A stretch of DNA of 64,000 nucleotides, taken from positions 558,001 through 622,000 of the forward strand of contig NZ_WOCD01000003.1 of NCBI RefSeq assembly GCF_009728465.1, in the 5' to 3' direction. Source of the DNA: Psychrosphaera haliotis (GTDB lineage: Bacteria; Pseudomonadota; Gammaproteobacteria; Enterobacterales; Alteromonadaceae). The notes under the pieces are model-generated. The model was not told where the DNA came from. It was given only the letters and a program-made list of their open reading frames with translations, and ran no database searches. Positions 39,109 through 48,484 of this stretch are shown piece after piece. The translations under genes and the position numbers were made by a program. How positions within the stretch are numbered: position 1 is the stretch's first letter; each line of letters starts with the position of its first letter.

Positions 39109-42100
39109 ATGAAAAAGTTCAAGCCAAGTGCGCTTACGCTAGCTTTAATGCTGGGCGGCGTCACTATCGCTTCGATGCCATCTTTTGCGGTAGAAGAAAC
39201 CGACAAAGAAAAAAAGGCAATTGCTGAGGCAAAAGCTAAAGCAGAAGCAGAAAAAGAATCAAATGTTGAAGTAATCGAAGTTCGCGGTTTCCGACGCAGC
39301 CTTATTAAATCTCTAAATACAAAACGTTATTCAGATACCGTTGTAGAAGCCGTATCAGCCGATGATATGGGCGCACTTCCAGACGTGTCTATCGCCGATG
39401 CAATTTCTCGACTACCAGGTGTTACTGCTGTTCGTTCAGGCGGTCAGTCTAGTGAATTAAACATTCGTGGTATGTCAGGCGGTTTTGTATTTGCAACCCT
39501 AAACGGCCGTGAAGTAGTTACAGACCAAGGTGGACGTTCTGTTCAGTTTGATCAATACCCATCAGAATTAATTAATCAAGTTCAAGTATACAAATCTCAA
39601 AAAGCCTCTCTAGTAGAAGGCGGTGTTGCAGGTTCTATTGAATTGCAGACAGCTGACGCTCTAGATAACGAAGAACAACACACGTTCGCAATACAAACTA
39701 AAATGAGTTACAACGACTCAGCAGATGAGCATCCAGATGCAGATCCGCTAGGCAACCGTTTTAGTGTGGCTTACCAAGGTAAGTTCATGGACGATACGGT
39801 TGGCGTATCTCTAGGTTACGCTCGTTTGCAACAACCTCGTATTTCTACCCAGTTTGTTAATTATCAACCTCGTTTAGGCGTATTACCTTTTGACGGCGCG
39901 CAAGATGGTGGTTTAACGCTACCAACTTACGATGAAAACGGCGTTCAAGACGGTACAGAGTCTGGTAATTATGTTGTTCCACAAGGTTTCGAGCTAATGG
40001 CTCGTGGTGGTGAAGAACTTCGTCAAGGTTTAATGGGCTCTATTTCATTTAGACCAAATGACTCTCTTACTATCAAAGCAGACGGTTTTTACTCTAAGTT
40101 TGACTCAGAAGGTATTGACCGTGGTTACCGTATAAATGGTATCGGTTCTATTTTAGATGGTTCATCAATCGATTTCGAAAACCCAATCTTAGCGGGTGAT
40201 AACGGCGAATACTTAGTTGGCGGTTCTTATTATCGTGACCGTGGCGATGTAAACGATAACCCTCCTTACCCTCGTTTTAGCAATACTCTAACATTGCAAA
40301 CTCAAGCAGATGACAACACGACAGAAAGTGAAGTTATGTCGTTTGGTGTAAACGCTGAATGGGTTGTTAATGATAACCTAGTGGTTGATTTTGATATCTC
40401 TCACTCTGAGGGTGAATCTGATTACCGTGACGAAGTAATGCGTTTAGCTATATTTGAAGACGCATCTGCAATGAACCCTGTTGTAACCGATGACATTGTT
40501 GTTAACTTTGAAACTAACGGATTAAACCTGCCAAGCTTGTCGTTTAACCCAGATGTGACAAATGCGCTAACTGATCCTAACCGCATGATGGTTGGTTCAT
40601 TAGAAAAGTACCCACATTTAGAAAACAACGAATCAAACTCTGCAAGTGTAGACTTTAAATACACGCTAGATAGCGATCACATTTCTTCAATTGAAGCGGG
40701 TGTTCGTTGGGCAGACCGTAAGTATAAGAGTGCTCGTCAAGCTTATAACTATGCAGATATCGCTGGATACGGTGTAAACCTTCGTAATGGTAACTATATC
40801 TTAGGTTATGATGAAAATGGTGAGCCAATTGAAAGTGAAACATTCCGTCCTTACCAACTTCAAGATGGTGATTACGAAGTTGTTCAATTGCAAGGTGACT
40901 TTGCAAACTTCCCTGCATTTATTTCTGTAGATAACAGCTATATTGAAGGTGTTTGGTTAGGTGATGAAGACACGCAAGCACGTAAAGACTGGCGTTATGA
41001 CTGGACGATTTGGCAAGAAAGTGAAATCAAAGAAGAAACACTTGCAGCCTACTTCCAAGCTAATCTAGATACAGAAGTATTTGGTTTGCCAATGACTGGT
41101 AATATTGGTGTGCGTGTTATTCACACTGACCAAAGTGCAATCGGTGTTGAAGATCCGGTCATTAAAAATGATGGTGACCCAATTACAGATGACTTTGGTG
41201 TAACTAAAACGGTTTATAAACATACTACTCTAGGTATTGATTATACTGACGTTTTGCCATCTATTAACTTAAACTTCCAGTTAACAGATCAAGATCAACT
41301 TCGTTTTGCTGCTGCAAAAGTTATGTCTCGTCCTAATATGGGTGACATGGCGGTAAGTGGTGCATGGTCTTATAATACAGACGAGTTTGACCCTTCTGTA
41401 AAAGAAGCGGATTTAAACCGTGATACTTCTCCAGAAGTTCGTCCTTTCTATGCAACTCAGTTTGATCTTTCTTTAGAGCATTACTTTGTTGAAACAGACG
41501 GCGCAATTATCTTTGCTCTTTATTACAAAGACATTGAGAACTTCCCTGAGAAAGTAACTATTCAAGACTACAACTTTGAAGCCGACGGTATTACTGCCCC
41601 AACGGTAGATAATAATGGCGTTCCAGTTGTTTCAGGTGACTACTCTGTATTGCTAAATAACGGTAAAGGCGGTTATTTCCGCGGTGCTGAAGTTGCATAC
41701 ACGCAAACGTTCAGTTTCCTACCGGATATGTGGCAAGGTTTAGGCGTAGCAGCTAGCTTCTCTTACACGGACAGTGAAGTAACGTCTGAATTTGAAGCAG
41801 TATCTGGTCTTGGTGATCAAACAACACCTTACCCATTCCTTTCACCACGTGTTTGGTCTGCAACGGTATTCTATGATTACGACGATACGTTCTCGACTCG
41901 TGTAAACGCACGTTACCGTGAAGAGTATGTTGGTAACCAGATTGCCATTGGTGATGAGCAAAAAGCTTACTTCGCAGAAGAGCTAGTTGTTGACTTCCAA
42001 GCGTCTTATCAATTCACAGAAGAGCTACAAGGTGTATTCTCTGTAAATAACCTTACAGATGAGCCTAATCGTTCTTACTTTGGTAATCAGGCAGCTACCG

Positions 42101-42156
42101 GTACGCTTCAGTACTTTGGTCGCCAATTCTATGTTGGTCTGAACGCTAAGTTCTAA
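39109..42156 (+). CDS. TonB-dependent receptor, probable maltodextrin uptake
   Basis: A 1015-residue outer-membrane receptor. A signal peptide (to about residue 28) is followed by an unusual Lys/Ala/Glu-rich helix (KKAIAEAKAKAEAEKE), a TonB-box-like VEVIEVRGFRRSL, the plug (DAISRLPGVTAVRSGGQSS, NIRGM), and a 22-strand barrel that ends in the aromatic FYVGLNAKF. The VIEVRGFRRSL start is typical of the Proteobacterial carbohydrate receptors related to Caulobacter MalA. The nearby operator, the pullulanase, the lipoprotein and the MFS carrier suggest that maltodextrins are the cargo. A good GAGG box precedes the ATG. Confidence 0.93.
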   Translation: MKKFKPSALTLALMLGGVTIASMPSFAVEETDKEKKAIAEAKAKAEAEKESNVEVIEVRGFRRSLIKSLNTKRYSDTVVEAVSADDMGALPDVSIADAISRLPGVTAVRSGGQSSELNIRGMSGGFVFATLNGREVVTDQGGRSVQFDQYPSELINQVQVYKSQKASLVEGGVAGSIELQTADALDNEEQHTFAIQTKMSYNDSADEHPDADPLGNRFSVAYQGKFMDDTVGVSLGYARLQQPRISTQFVNYQPRLGVLPFDGAQDGGLTLPTYDENGVQDGTESGNYVVPQGFELMARGGEELRQGLMGSISFRPNDSLTIKADGFYSKFDSEGIDRGYRINGIGSILDGSSIDFENPILAGDNGEYLVGGSYYRDRGDVNDNPPYPRFSNTLTLQTQADDNTTESEVMSFGVNAEWVVNDNLVVDFDISHSEGESDYRDEVMRLAIFEDASAMNPVVTDDIVVNFETNGLNLPSLSFNPDVTNALTDPNRMMVGSLEKYPHLENNESNSASVDFKYTLDSDHISSIEAGVRWADRKYKSARQAYNYADIAGYGVNLRNGNYILGYDENGEPIESETFRPYQLQDGDYEVVQLQGDFANFPAFISVDNSYIEGVWLGDEDTQARKDWRYDWTIWQESEIKEETLAAYFQANLDTEVFGLPMTGNIGVRVIHTDQSAIGVEDPVIKNDGDPITDDFGVTKTVYKHTTLGIDYTDVLPSINLNFQLTDQDQLRFAAAKVMSRPNMGDMAVSGAWSYNTDEFDPSVKEADLNRDTSPEVRPFYATQFDLSLEHYFVETDGAIIFALYYKDIENFPEKVTIQDYNFEADGITAPTVDNNGVPVVSGDYSVLLNNGKGGYFRGAEVAYTQTFSFLPDMWQGLGVAASFSYTDSEVTSEFEAVSGLGDQTTPYPFLSPRVWSATVFYDYDDTFSTRVNARYREEYVGNQIAIGDEQKAYFAEELVVDFQASYQFTEELQGVFSVNNLTDEPNRSYFGNQAATGTLQYFGRQFYVGLNAKF

Positions 42157-42181
42157 CCCAATATTGATTTTTCCATGAATG

Positions 42182-42211
42182 AAAACTGTCGCTTATGCGG
42201 CAGTTTTTTTA
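42182..42211 (+). terminator. Intrinsic terminator of the TonB-receptor gene
   Basis: The imperfect stem AAAACTGTCGC/GCGGCAGTTTT with a TTAT loop ends in a T7 run. It lies 25 bases past the receptor stop and before the halogenase-like gene, so the latter depends on read-through or its own promoter. Confidence 0.83.
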
Positions 42212-42271
42212 TCTGGAGGAAACGTTAAAACCTGTTTATTCTAATTACAAATAATAAGAAACGTTGAAGTT

Positions 42272-43795
42272 ATGTCAGATATCAAAAATAACAACGCTAA
42301 AAATATACAATCAGTTGCCATTGTTGGCGGTGGCAGTGCAGGATGGATGACCGCGTCTATGCTGTCTAAGCAACTTGGTAGCAGTATTCAAATCACGCTA
42401 ATTGAATCAGAGCAAATCGGTACCATTGGCGTTGGCGAAGCCACGATTCCTCCAATACAGAACTTTAATCGAATTCTTGGAATTGATGAAACTGAGTTTT
42501 TATCCTCTTGCAACGGCAGTATAAAACTGGCCATTGAGTTTGAAAACTGGACTAAGCTAAATCATAAATACATGCACCCTTTTGGCTCTTTTGCTGTCGA
42601 CTTTGACTATATGTCTTTTCCTTATTTTTGGCTCAAAGCGCGCGCAGAAGGTTACAAACGAGACCTTCAAGAGTTTTCTATTGCCTGGCACCTAGCAAGT
42701 AACAATAAATTCCAAAAGCCAAGTACAGACCCACAGTCTCTCGCATCAAAGTTTGATTATGCTTACCATTTTGATGCTGGTAAATACGCACAATTTCTTC
42801 GCCAGTATTCTGAAAAAAATGGAGTAGTTCGCAAGGAAGGTAAAATTGTGGATGTAGTGACAAGCGATATAGACAGTTCTATTTCCTCTGTTCGTTTAGA
42901 AAGTGGCGAGCTAGTAAACGCTGACTTTTTTGTAGATTGTTCAGGACAACAAGCTTTGCTCTTGGGCAAAACACTTAACGTAGAGTTTGAGTCTTGGCAT
43001 GAACATTTATTAAACGACAGAGCGGTTGCCGTTCAGACCGCTCACATGTCTCAGCTTAAACCTTACACCCGATCGATAGCTCATCATGCGGGTTGGCAAT
43101 GGCGAATTCCATTACAAACCAGAATGGGTAACGGCAATGTTTATGCTAGTGAATTTATGCAGCAAGATGAAGCTGAAAAACTTTTATTAGATACCGTTGA
43201 AGGGCCAACATTAACTGAGCCAAATCATATTAAATTTAAAACTGGTAAACGGGCAAAGTTTTGGCATAAAAACTGTGTTGCCATTGGCTTATCCGCTGGG
43301 TTTTTAGAGCCATTGGAGTCCACCAGTTTACACCTAATCCAATCAGGCATAATGCGCTTAGTAAGGTTATTCCCTGATTTGTCTATGAGTCCGCTGTTGC
43401 AACAAGAATACAACAACTCTACCGCAAAAGAATACGAAGCCATCAAAGACTTTATAATCCTTCACTATAAGGCTACTGAGCGCGACGACAGCGAGTATTG
43501 GCGATACTGTAAGAACATGGACATACCTGATAGCTTAAAATCACGTATAGAGCTTTACAAGGAGCATGGTCACTTGTCAGTTCATGACAAAGAACTGTTT
43601 AAGCAGGACAACTGGATGGCGGTTTTAACTGGCCAACATGTATACCCTGAGTCTGTGGGACCAATATTAGCAGCAAAAAATGAATTGGATTTAACCCGAA
43701 CTTTAGACAGCATTTATAACAACATGAAAGGGTTGGCTACCACTGCAACTGGGCACGAAATGTATTTAATGAAAAACGCACCGTTTAAAGGCTAG
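42272..43795 (+). CDS. Flavin-dependent tryptophan-halogenase-family protein
   Basis: A 507-residue flavoprotein of the tryptophan 7-halogenase family. The FAD-binding GGGSAGW is at about 19-25, followed by GVGEATIPP near 54. The lysine equivalent to the catalytic Lys of PrnA is about 85, in CNGSIKLAIEFENW. The halogenase signature WxWxIP appears as GWQWRIP, and a late SAGFLEPLESTSLHLIQSG marks the FAD/chloride region. Related proteins (for example BrvH of Brevundimonas and Xanthomonas enzymes) lie next to TonB receptors and halogenate indoles in vitro, but their natural substrates are unknown. Here it is downstream of the maltodextrin receptor. Confidence 0.9.
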   Translation: MSDIKNNNAKNIQSVAIVGGGSAGWMTASMLSKQLGSSIQITLIESEQIGTIGVGEATIPPIQNFNRILGIDETEFLSSCNGSIKLAIEFENWTKLNHKYMHPFGSFAVDFDYMSFPYFWLKARAEGYKRDLQEFSIAWHLASNNKFQKPSTDPQSLASKFDYAYHFDAGKYAQFLRQYSEKNGVVRKEGKIVDVVTSDIDSSISSVRLESGELVNADFFVDCSGQQALLLGKTLNVEFESWHEHLLNDRAVAVQTAHMSQLKPYTRSIAHHAGWQWRIPLQTRMGNGNVYASEFMQQDEAEKLLLDTVEGPTLTEPNHIKFKTGKRAKFWHKNCVAIGLSAGFLEPLESTSLHLIQSGIMRLVRLFPDLSMSPLLQQEYNNSTAKEYEAIKDFIILHYKATERDDSEYWRYCKNMDIPDSLKSRIELYKEHGHLSVHDKELFKQDNWMAVLTGQHVYPESVGPILAAKNELDLTRTLDSIYNNMKGLATTATGHEMYLMKNAPFKG

Positions 43796-43803
43796 AGGCT
43801 AGA

Positions 43804-43891
43804 GGTTAAAGGTTAAAGGTTAAAGGTTAAAGGTTAAAGGTTAAAGGGTTTAAGGGTTTAAGGGTTTAAGGGTTTAAGGGTTTAAGGGTTA
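43804..43891. repeat. Tandem heptamer/octamer array
   Basis: Six perfect copies of GGTTAAA (43804-43845) are followed by five perfect copies of GGGTTTAA (43846-43885) and a partial unit. The array starts just after the halogenase stop codon, where GGCTAGA units seem to grade into it. It lies between two convergent genes and is non-coding. Confidence 0.9.
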
Positions 43892-43905
43892 AACTGTTCC
43901 ATAAA

Positions 43906-43951
43906 TAAAAAAGCCAAAGTTTGAGATTTCACGAATCCAATACTTTGGCTT
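43906..43951 (-). terminator. Intrinsic terminator of the yqfB-like gene
   Basis: The ten-base stem AAGCCAAAGT/ACTTTGGCTT encloses a loop of about 21 bases, followed on the minus strand by T6. It lies about 60 bases after the ASCH-domain gene stop. Confidence 0.75.
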
Positions 43952-44012
43952 ACTTTACTAATTGTGCGAGTTTTCTAATTGTGTGAGTTTTCTAAACAAT
44001 TGAAAATTCGAA

Positions 44013-44366
44013 TTAATTGAGCTTAGAAAACTCAATGACAAATAAGTCTGTGGTGCCGGGGTAAATATCTCCAATCACAGCCTTCAACTCTAACAATGTC
44101 ATGTTTTCTTGCGCTGCATGAGCATCAGATAAATCAGCCATGTTTATTGGCGTGACAGACAAAATTCTCAGTGCACAGAACCATCTATTATCTTCAAAGG
44201 TAGAAGCTTGTACTTCGCTATCAACCTTAAAATATGACTCTGCAGTGTCTCGAATGGTAATGGTCTTTTTACCGGTTAAAATATCACTTTCAAAACGCTC
44301 AAAGAACGTAATGTCCTTTGGCGCTTTCGTATTGTTAGTCATATTGCTTGCGATGCTGTTTGTCAT
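44013..44366 (-). CDS. yqfB: ASCH-domain protein, YqfB-type N4-acetylcytidine amidohydrolase
   Basis: A 117-residue protein very similar along its length to E. coli YqfB (103 residues): DITFFERFESDILTGKKTITIRD, HAAQENMTLLELKAVIGDIYPG and FVIEFSKL all match. YqfB hydrolyses N4-acetylcytidine to cytidine in the cytoplasm. The catalytic Lys in GKKT, the Thr and the late Glu are retained. Two upstream Met codons are possible; the second gives a more usual length. It starts one base before the end of the DUF418 gene and is probably co-transcribed with it. Confidence 0.92.
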   Translation of the reverse strand: MTNSIASNMTNNTKAPKDITFFERFESDILTGKKTITIRDTAESYFKVDSEVQASTFEDNRWFCALRILSVTPINMADLSDAHAAQENMTLLELKAVIGDIYPGTTDLFVIEFSKLN

Positions 44367-44367
44367 G

Positions 44368-45957
44368 CTAAGCAGTCTTTCTCAACGGCTGTAATTTCAT
44401 GTACGTTGCACAGCGCCATAACCACTCTAATGGACCGTAATTAAATACCTTTAACCACAAGCTACTTACAATTGCCTGCGCCGCTATAATTGCAACAACC
44501 ATTAACATTTGTTCACTTCTTGGGATTTCGCCAAACTGGTTAAAGCCATAACCATAAAAAATAGTCGATAAAATTACCGAATGCATAATGTAATTAGTCA
44601 GTGCCATCTTGCCTAAAGGCGATAGCCAACCAAACCAAGTTTGAAATCTAGGCTTTAGACTTAACAATGCAAAAGTTCCTAAATAACCAGCGCACAATAC
44701 AAGTTGGCCTATGTAAAACATACTGTTTGCAACCGAATTAATCACCATAGAGTCTTGTCCTGCAGGGTGCATTAATATCATTGCAGGGCCAACACTTAAA
44801 ACAATACCAAGTGACATACCACCTACAGCCATGACTTTAAAAAATGCATGATGCTCATCAATATTACGCATACGTCCACTAGCAACTAGCCAGTAACCAA
44901 CTAAAAACAATGGCAGTACAATACCTAATCCAAAGAACAATGAGTTTGGTAGGTTTTTAACCGCGTATTCCCAACGATATTTAGTTACTTCCCAATAACT
45001 TTCGCTTTTAAGTGCTTCTTTTTCTCTTTCATATCGATAAGCTTGTTTCTGCTTACCTTCAAATTTATTTAATGCTTTTTCATCCGTTGTTAATTCGATT
45101 GAGTCGTTAACTTCAATATCAGACTCTTGCGTTTGTACTTCAGAATCTAACATTAAATCCGACTCTATATTGTTTACAGCGTCAGAGTTAGTAACTTCAC
45201 CTTCATCAACCGCAACCATCTCTTCGTCAAATTTGTTCAATTCTTCATATTGCTGTTTAGATAATTCAAAGCTCCCGTCAGCTTTGGCAAGCTCTAACAT
45301 TCTATTTGTCACTTCCGCAACTTGAACTTCTTCAACCCACATTTCCTTAAGATCATTTTGATCGCTTGTAGCTCCAAATATGGTGCCAACTAATATGGAA
45401 ATCGAAAGCGGGAATATCATCATAAAGAAGCCAATTTTAGCAAAAACGGCTGGGCGATTTCGTTTAGCTAGGCGTTTGGTTCGCATAAGCAAAACAACAC
45501 CAAGCAGCATCATACCGGCAACGGCGTAGTCGTGAAGTATATCTCCGCCCCAGAAGAACGCCATATGCGCTAAACCTATGATATAAAGCACAAGCATTCG
45601 TCTTGAGAACCAAGCTTTAAAAGGTCGGCCAACTTCTTCGGCTCGCAGCAGCATTACTGCAAAGCCCATTCCAAACAGTAATGCAAACAACTTATAAAAT
45701 TTACCTTGAACAAAAACCATTACTAACCAGCTAGAGGCGAAGTTACTGCCTGTTTCGGTAAAGTCAAAGCTCAGAAGTTCTGATATTGGACGGTTAAACC
45801 ACTCTATATTCATCAACAGAATGCCAATTAATGCAAACCCTCTAAGAAGGTCCATCACGGTTATACGTTGACTGGTTTTGATTGGCGCTAATTCAGAGAT
45901 TTCACTGGTGGAAGTGTCTGTTGGATTTTTAGATGGCGAAGTGTTCTGGCTTTCCAT
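44368..45957 (-). CDS. DUF418-domain (YeiB-like) membrane protein
   Basis: A 529-residue inner-membrane protein with about nine to ten hydrophobic segments. The start RITVMDLLRGFALIGILLMNIEWF and the C-terminal GPLEWLWRCATYMK are signatures of the YeiB/DUF418 family. The function is not established. An acidic, Glu/Asp/Ser-rich, coiled-coil-like insertion of about 120 residues (about 205-325) separates the two membrane halves and is much longer than in typical members. It is followed by yqfB. Confidence 0.87.
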   Translation of the reverse strand: MESQNTSPSKNPTDTSTSEISELAPIKTSQRITVMDLLRGFALIGILLMNIEWFNRPISELLSFDFTETGSNFASSWLVMVFVQGKFYKLFALLFGMGFAVMLLRAEEVGRPFKAWFSRRMLVLYIIGLAHMAFFWGGDILHDYAVAGMMLLGVVLLMRTKRLAKRNRPAVFAKIGFFMMIFPLSISILVGTIFGATSDQNDLKEMWVEEVQVAEVTNRMLELAKADGSFELSKQQYEELNKFDEEMVAVDEGEVTNSDAVNNIESDLMLDSEVQTQESDIEVNDSIELTTDEKALNKFEGKQKQAYRYEREKEALKSESYWEVTKYRWEYAVKNLPNSLFFGLGIVLPLFLVGYWLVASGRMRNIDEHHAFFKVMAVGGMSLGIVLSVGPAMILMHPAGQDSMVINSVANSMFYIGQLVLCAGYLGTFALLSLKPRFQTWFGWLSPLGKMALTNYIMHSVILSTIFYGYGFNQFGEIPRSEQMLMVVAIIAAQAIVSSLWLKVFNYGPLEWLWRCATYMKLQPLRKTA

Positions 45958-46062
45958 AATGTTGTGCGGCTCTTCAGTATTTTAATTATTCTTATGTGCA
46001 CAGAATAACGCCATTCACAAAACATACAAATAATATTTGTTACAAACTATTAGCCAATAGAT

Positions 46063-47283
46063 TTATTCCGCTAAGCAATTTCGGCCTGCTTGCTTAGCTC
46101 TATATAAGGCTTCATCGGCTTGTTTTAAAACTTGCTCAAACTCTTTCAGGTTACCTTCTCGTTCAGCAACACCAATACTGATAGTGACATTTACAAATTT
46201 AGTTTTGGCCGCTGATTTTTTGCGTGAAGACTTGCCTTGTTTTTTGTCATCTGGGCGATCATCATTTCGAATAGCCATTTGGTAATTTGCAATGTCTTCT
46301 CTAACTTGTTCTAAAAACGCTATGGAGTAGCTAACGGATTTATTCGGAAATATAACGGTAAACTCTTCACCACCATAACGGTAGGCTTTACCGCCACCTT
46401 TAACATCGTTTATCTTACTGGCAACAAGCCTGAGCACCTGATCTCCAACATCATGACCGTAGGTATCATTAAACTTTTTAAAATGATCTACATCCATCAT
46501 CGCGACCGTGTATTTTTTGCCTAAAGATATAGATGATTGTAACAAGGCTCGACGAGCAGCTAAGCCTGTGAGTTCATCAGAAAACGCCATTTGATATGAG
46601 TCGGTAAGTACCGCATGAATAATTAGAACACCAAATAAGCAATAGCTAATAATGGTGGTGTAATAGGTAAAATCGCCAAATTGAATAACAATCACGCCAA
46701 ACGCTAAACCCCAAATGCTGGCATTAAGCTGACTTGGTTTCATTATTTGGCGCACAGCCAAAGTGAACAAACACAGTGCTGAAATTATTAGTTCTACCTG
46801 AAAATAGGGTGAAAGTTTTGATGCCGAAGATAGCGCTACCACTTGTGAAGACAGGATTTCATTTACGGTAATAGAGTGATTAAAGCGATAGTTAATTGCC
46901 AACAGACCAAATAAAACAAGTATTCGTAGAAGACCGTGCCGCCCCCACACTACTTTGTTTTGATCAAAGCTAAAGGCCATCAAAACTACAAGCTGTGAGA
47001 TAAAAAAGAGACTCGGGTGAAATGAAAAGTAATCTATATTTTCTACTTTCCCACTATTAGCCCAAGCTAGCGCTAAAAATAAAACAATATATATGACGCG
47101 GGTCTGATTAAACCTAAGTGCTAAAATGATCGTTGCTGCAAATAACAAAAGAGGGGTTTGTAAAATAAGATCTTGCCATGGTGTTAAATCAGCAAAACCC
47201 ATCTCCACGGCTGAAATTGCGCCTATAAATAACAAAACAGGAAAGGCGATAGCACGAAAGAAGGCTTGTAGAGAATACGACAC
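46063..47283 (-). CDS. Diguanylate cyclase with N-terminal membrane domain
   Basis: A 406-residue protein with about seven transmembrane helices (residues 1-210) and a C-terminal GGDEF domain (about 235-405). The active-site loop is YRYGGEEFTVIF and the substrate-binding helix starts SDELTGLAARRALL. No RxxD inhibitory site is seen five residues before GGEEF, so product feedback through the I-site is unlikely. A basic Lys/Ser insertion (DDKKQGKSSRKKSAAKT) interrupts the domain before VTISIGVAERE. It makes cyclic di-GMP; two HD-GYP genes lie further on. Confidence 0.9.
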   Translation of the reverse strand: MSYSLQAFFRAIAFPVLLFIGAISAVEMGFADLTPWQDLILQTPLLLFAATIILALRFNQTRVIYIVLFLALAWANSGKVENIDYFSFHPSLFFISQLVVLMAFSFDQNKVVWGRHGLLRILVLFGLLAINYRFNHSITVNEILSSQVVALSSASKLSPYFQVELIISALCLFTLAVRQIMKPSQLNASIWGLAFGVIVIQFGDFTYYTTIISYCLFGVLIIHAVLTDSYQMAFSDELTGLAARRALLQSSISLGKKYTVAMMDVDHFKKFNDTYGHDVGDQVLRLVASKINDVKGGGKAYRYGGEEFTVIFPNKSVSYSIAFLEQVREDIANYQMAIRNDDRPDDKKQGKSSRKKSAAKTKFVNVTISIGVAEREGNLKEFEQVLKQADEALYRAKQAGRNCLAE

Positions 47284-47350
47284 TTTTAGACCCTATTATT
47301 ATTTTTGTTTGGATTGTATTAGTAAATATTATGTTAGTGCAAGTCTGTAT

Positions 47351-48472
47351 TTAAGGTAGCACCCATGCACCTAACACAGTCGGCCGCAGTGTACCTGTGA
47401 TGCTCGGCAATGTAGTCGTTTTATTTTCGAGTCTACACTTCGCCAACCACGCAAATGCCATTGCTTCCATATTATCAGGGCATATCCCTAACTCTGCAGT
47501 GCTAATAACGTTCGTATTTGGCAAGTAAAACGCCAGTAAAGTCATTAAAGCTTGATTATGCACGCCTCCCCCACATACTGCTAGCGTTTTTGAGCAACCC
47601 AATTGTTCCATAGCTAGCTGCACTGATTTGGCAGTTAAATGAGTGAGCGTATTTTGAACATCCACTGCAGCAATAGAACCATGCGAGCTTTCATGTAGCG
47701 CTAACTTTTGATTTAACCAGGCTTCACTAAATAACTCTTTGCCCGTACTTTTAGGAAATGGTTGAGTAAAATAAAGCTCGTCTAAAAGAGTATTTAATAA
47801 TGACTGAGAACGCTTCCCTTCAGCTGCCCAACTTCCGTTATCATCATAATTAAGGCCTTTATTTCTATTGATCCAATAATCTAATAACGTATTTGCAGGC
47901 CCGGTATCAAAGCCAATAACCTCATCCTTGTTTGGCCAAGTCGATACATTGCCTATACCGCCGAGGTTCAATACCGACAAGTCATGACCAAGTTCTTTAA
48001 AGACATCATAGTGAAACATAGGCACTAATGGCGCACCTTGACCGCCTAAAGCAACATCTTTACTTCTGAAGTCATACACCACATTTAAACCTGTCATCAC
48101 AGCCAAGCGGTGTGCATCAACAATTTGCCAGGTAAAAGGGTTTTCTAAGCTAGGCTCGTGACAGATTGTCACGCCATGAACACCTATCGCCCTGATTAGT
48201 TTGGCGTATGGTTTTACGTCTTCAGTCTCTAAAAAAGATTGAATGGCTAGGGCTAAAACCTGAGTGTATTCTTGCTCTAAGGATTTTATGTGGATAAGCG
48301 AAGTAATGTCAGCACTAGGTTGGCTGAGCTCAGCTAATTTTGTTTTTAATTCTGAAGAAAGCCTGTTACTAGTACTACTAACAAGCGAAGGCTTATTTTC
48401 AAAGTCTACAAGCGCAATATCTATTGCATCAAGGCTTGTACCTGTCATTACACCGATATAATAATCAGGCAC
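47351..48472 (-). CDS. anmK: 1,6-anhydro-N-acetylmuramic acid kinase
   Basis: AnmK opens and phosphorylates 1,6-anhydro-MurNAc to MurNAc-6-phosphate in peptidoglycan recycling. The 373-residue protein has the phosphate motif GVMTGTSLDAIDIALVDF, VNLGGIGNVSTWP, the catalytic Asp in GFDTGPANTLLDYW, and CGGGVHNQALMTLL. It lies 12 bases after the M23 peptidase gene, as in many gammaproteobacteria. Confidence 0.95.
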   Translation of the reverse strand: MPDYYIGVMTGTSLDAIDIALVDFENKPSLVSSTSNRLSSELKTKLAELSQPSADITSLIHIKSLEQEYTQVLALAIQSFLETEDVKPYAKLIRAIGVHGVTICHEPSLENPFTWQIVDAHRLAVMTGLNVVYDFRSKDVALGGQGAPLVPMFHYDVFKELGHDLSVLNLGGIGNVSTWPNKDEVIGFDTGPANTLLDYWINRNKGLNYDDNGSWAAEGKRSQSLLNTLLDELYFTQPFPKSTGKELFSEAWLNQKLALHESSHGSIAAVDVQNTLTHLTAKSVQLAMEQLGCSKTLAVCGGGVHNQALMTLLAFYLPNTNVISTAELGICPDNMEAMAFAWLAKCRLENKTTTLPSITGTLRPTVLGAWVLP

Positions 48473-48484
48473 GTAGAACCCTTT

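Noticed and set aside
33040..43795. Carbamoyltransferase and halogenase-like genes as part of a secondary-metabolite gene cluster
   Set aside because: There is no synthase, tailoring set or resistance gene between them. The genes in between are glucan binding and uptake genes, and the two enzymes are 7 kb apart in separate transcription units.
43804..43891. Telomere-like or CRISPR array
   Set aside because: The units resemble plant telomere repeats by chance. They are short, contiguous, without spacers, and lie in a bacterial intergenic region.
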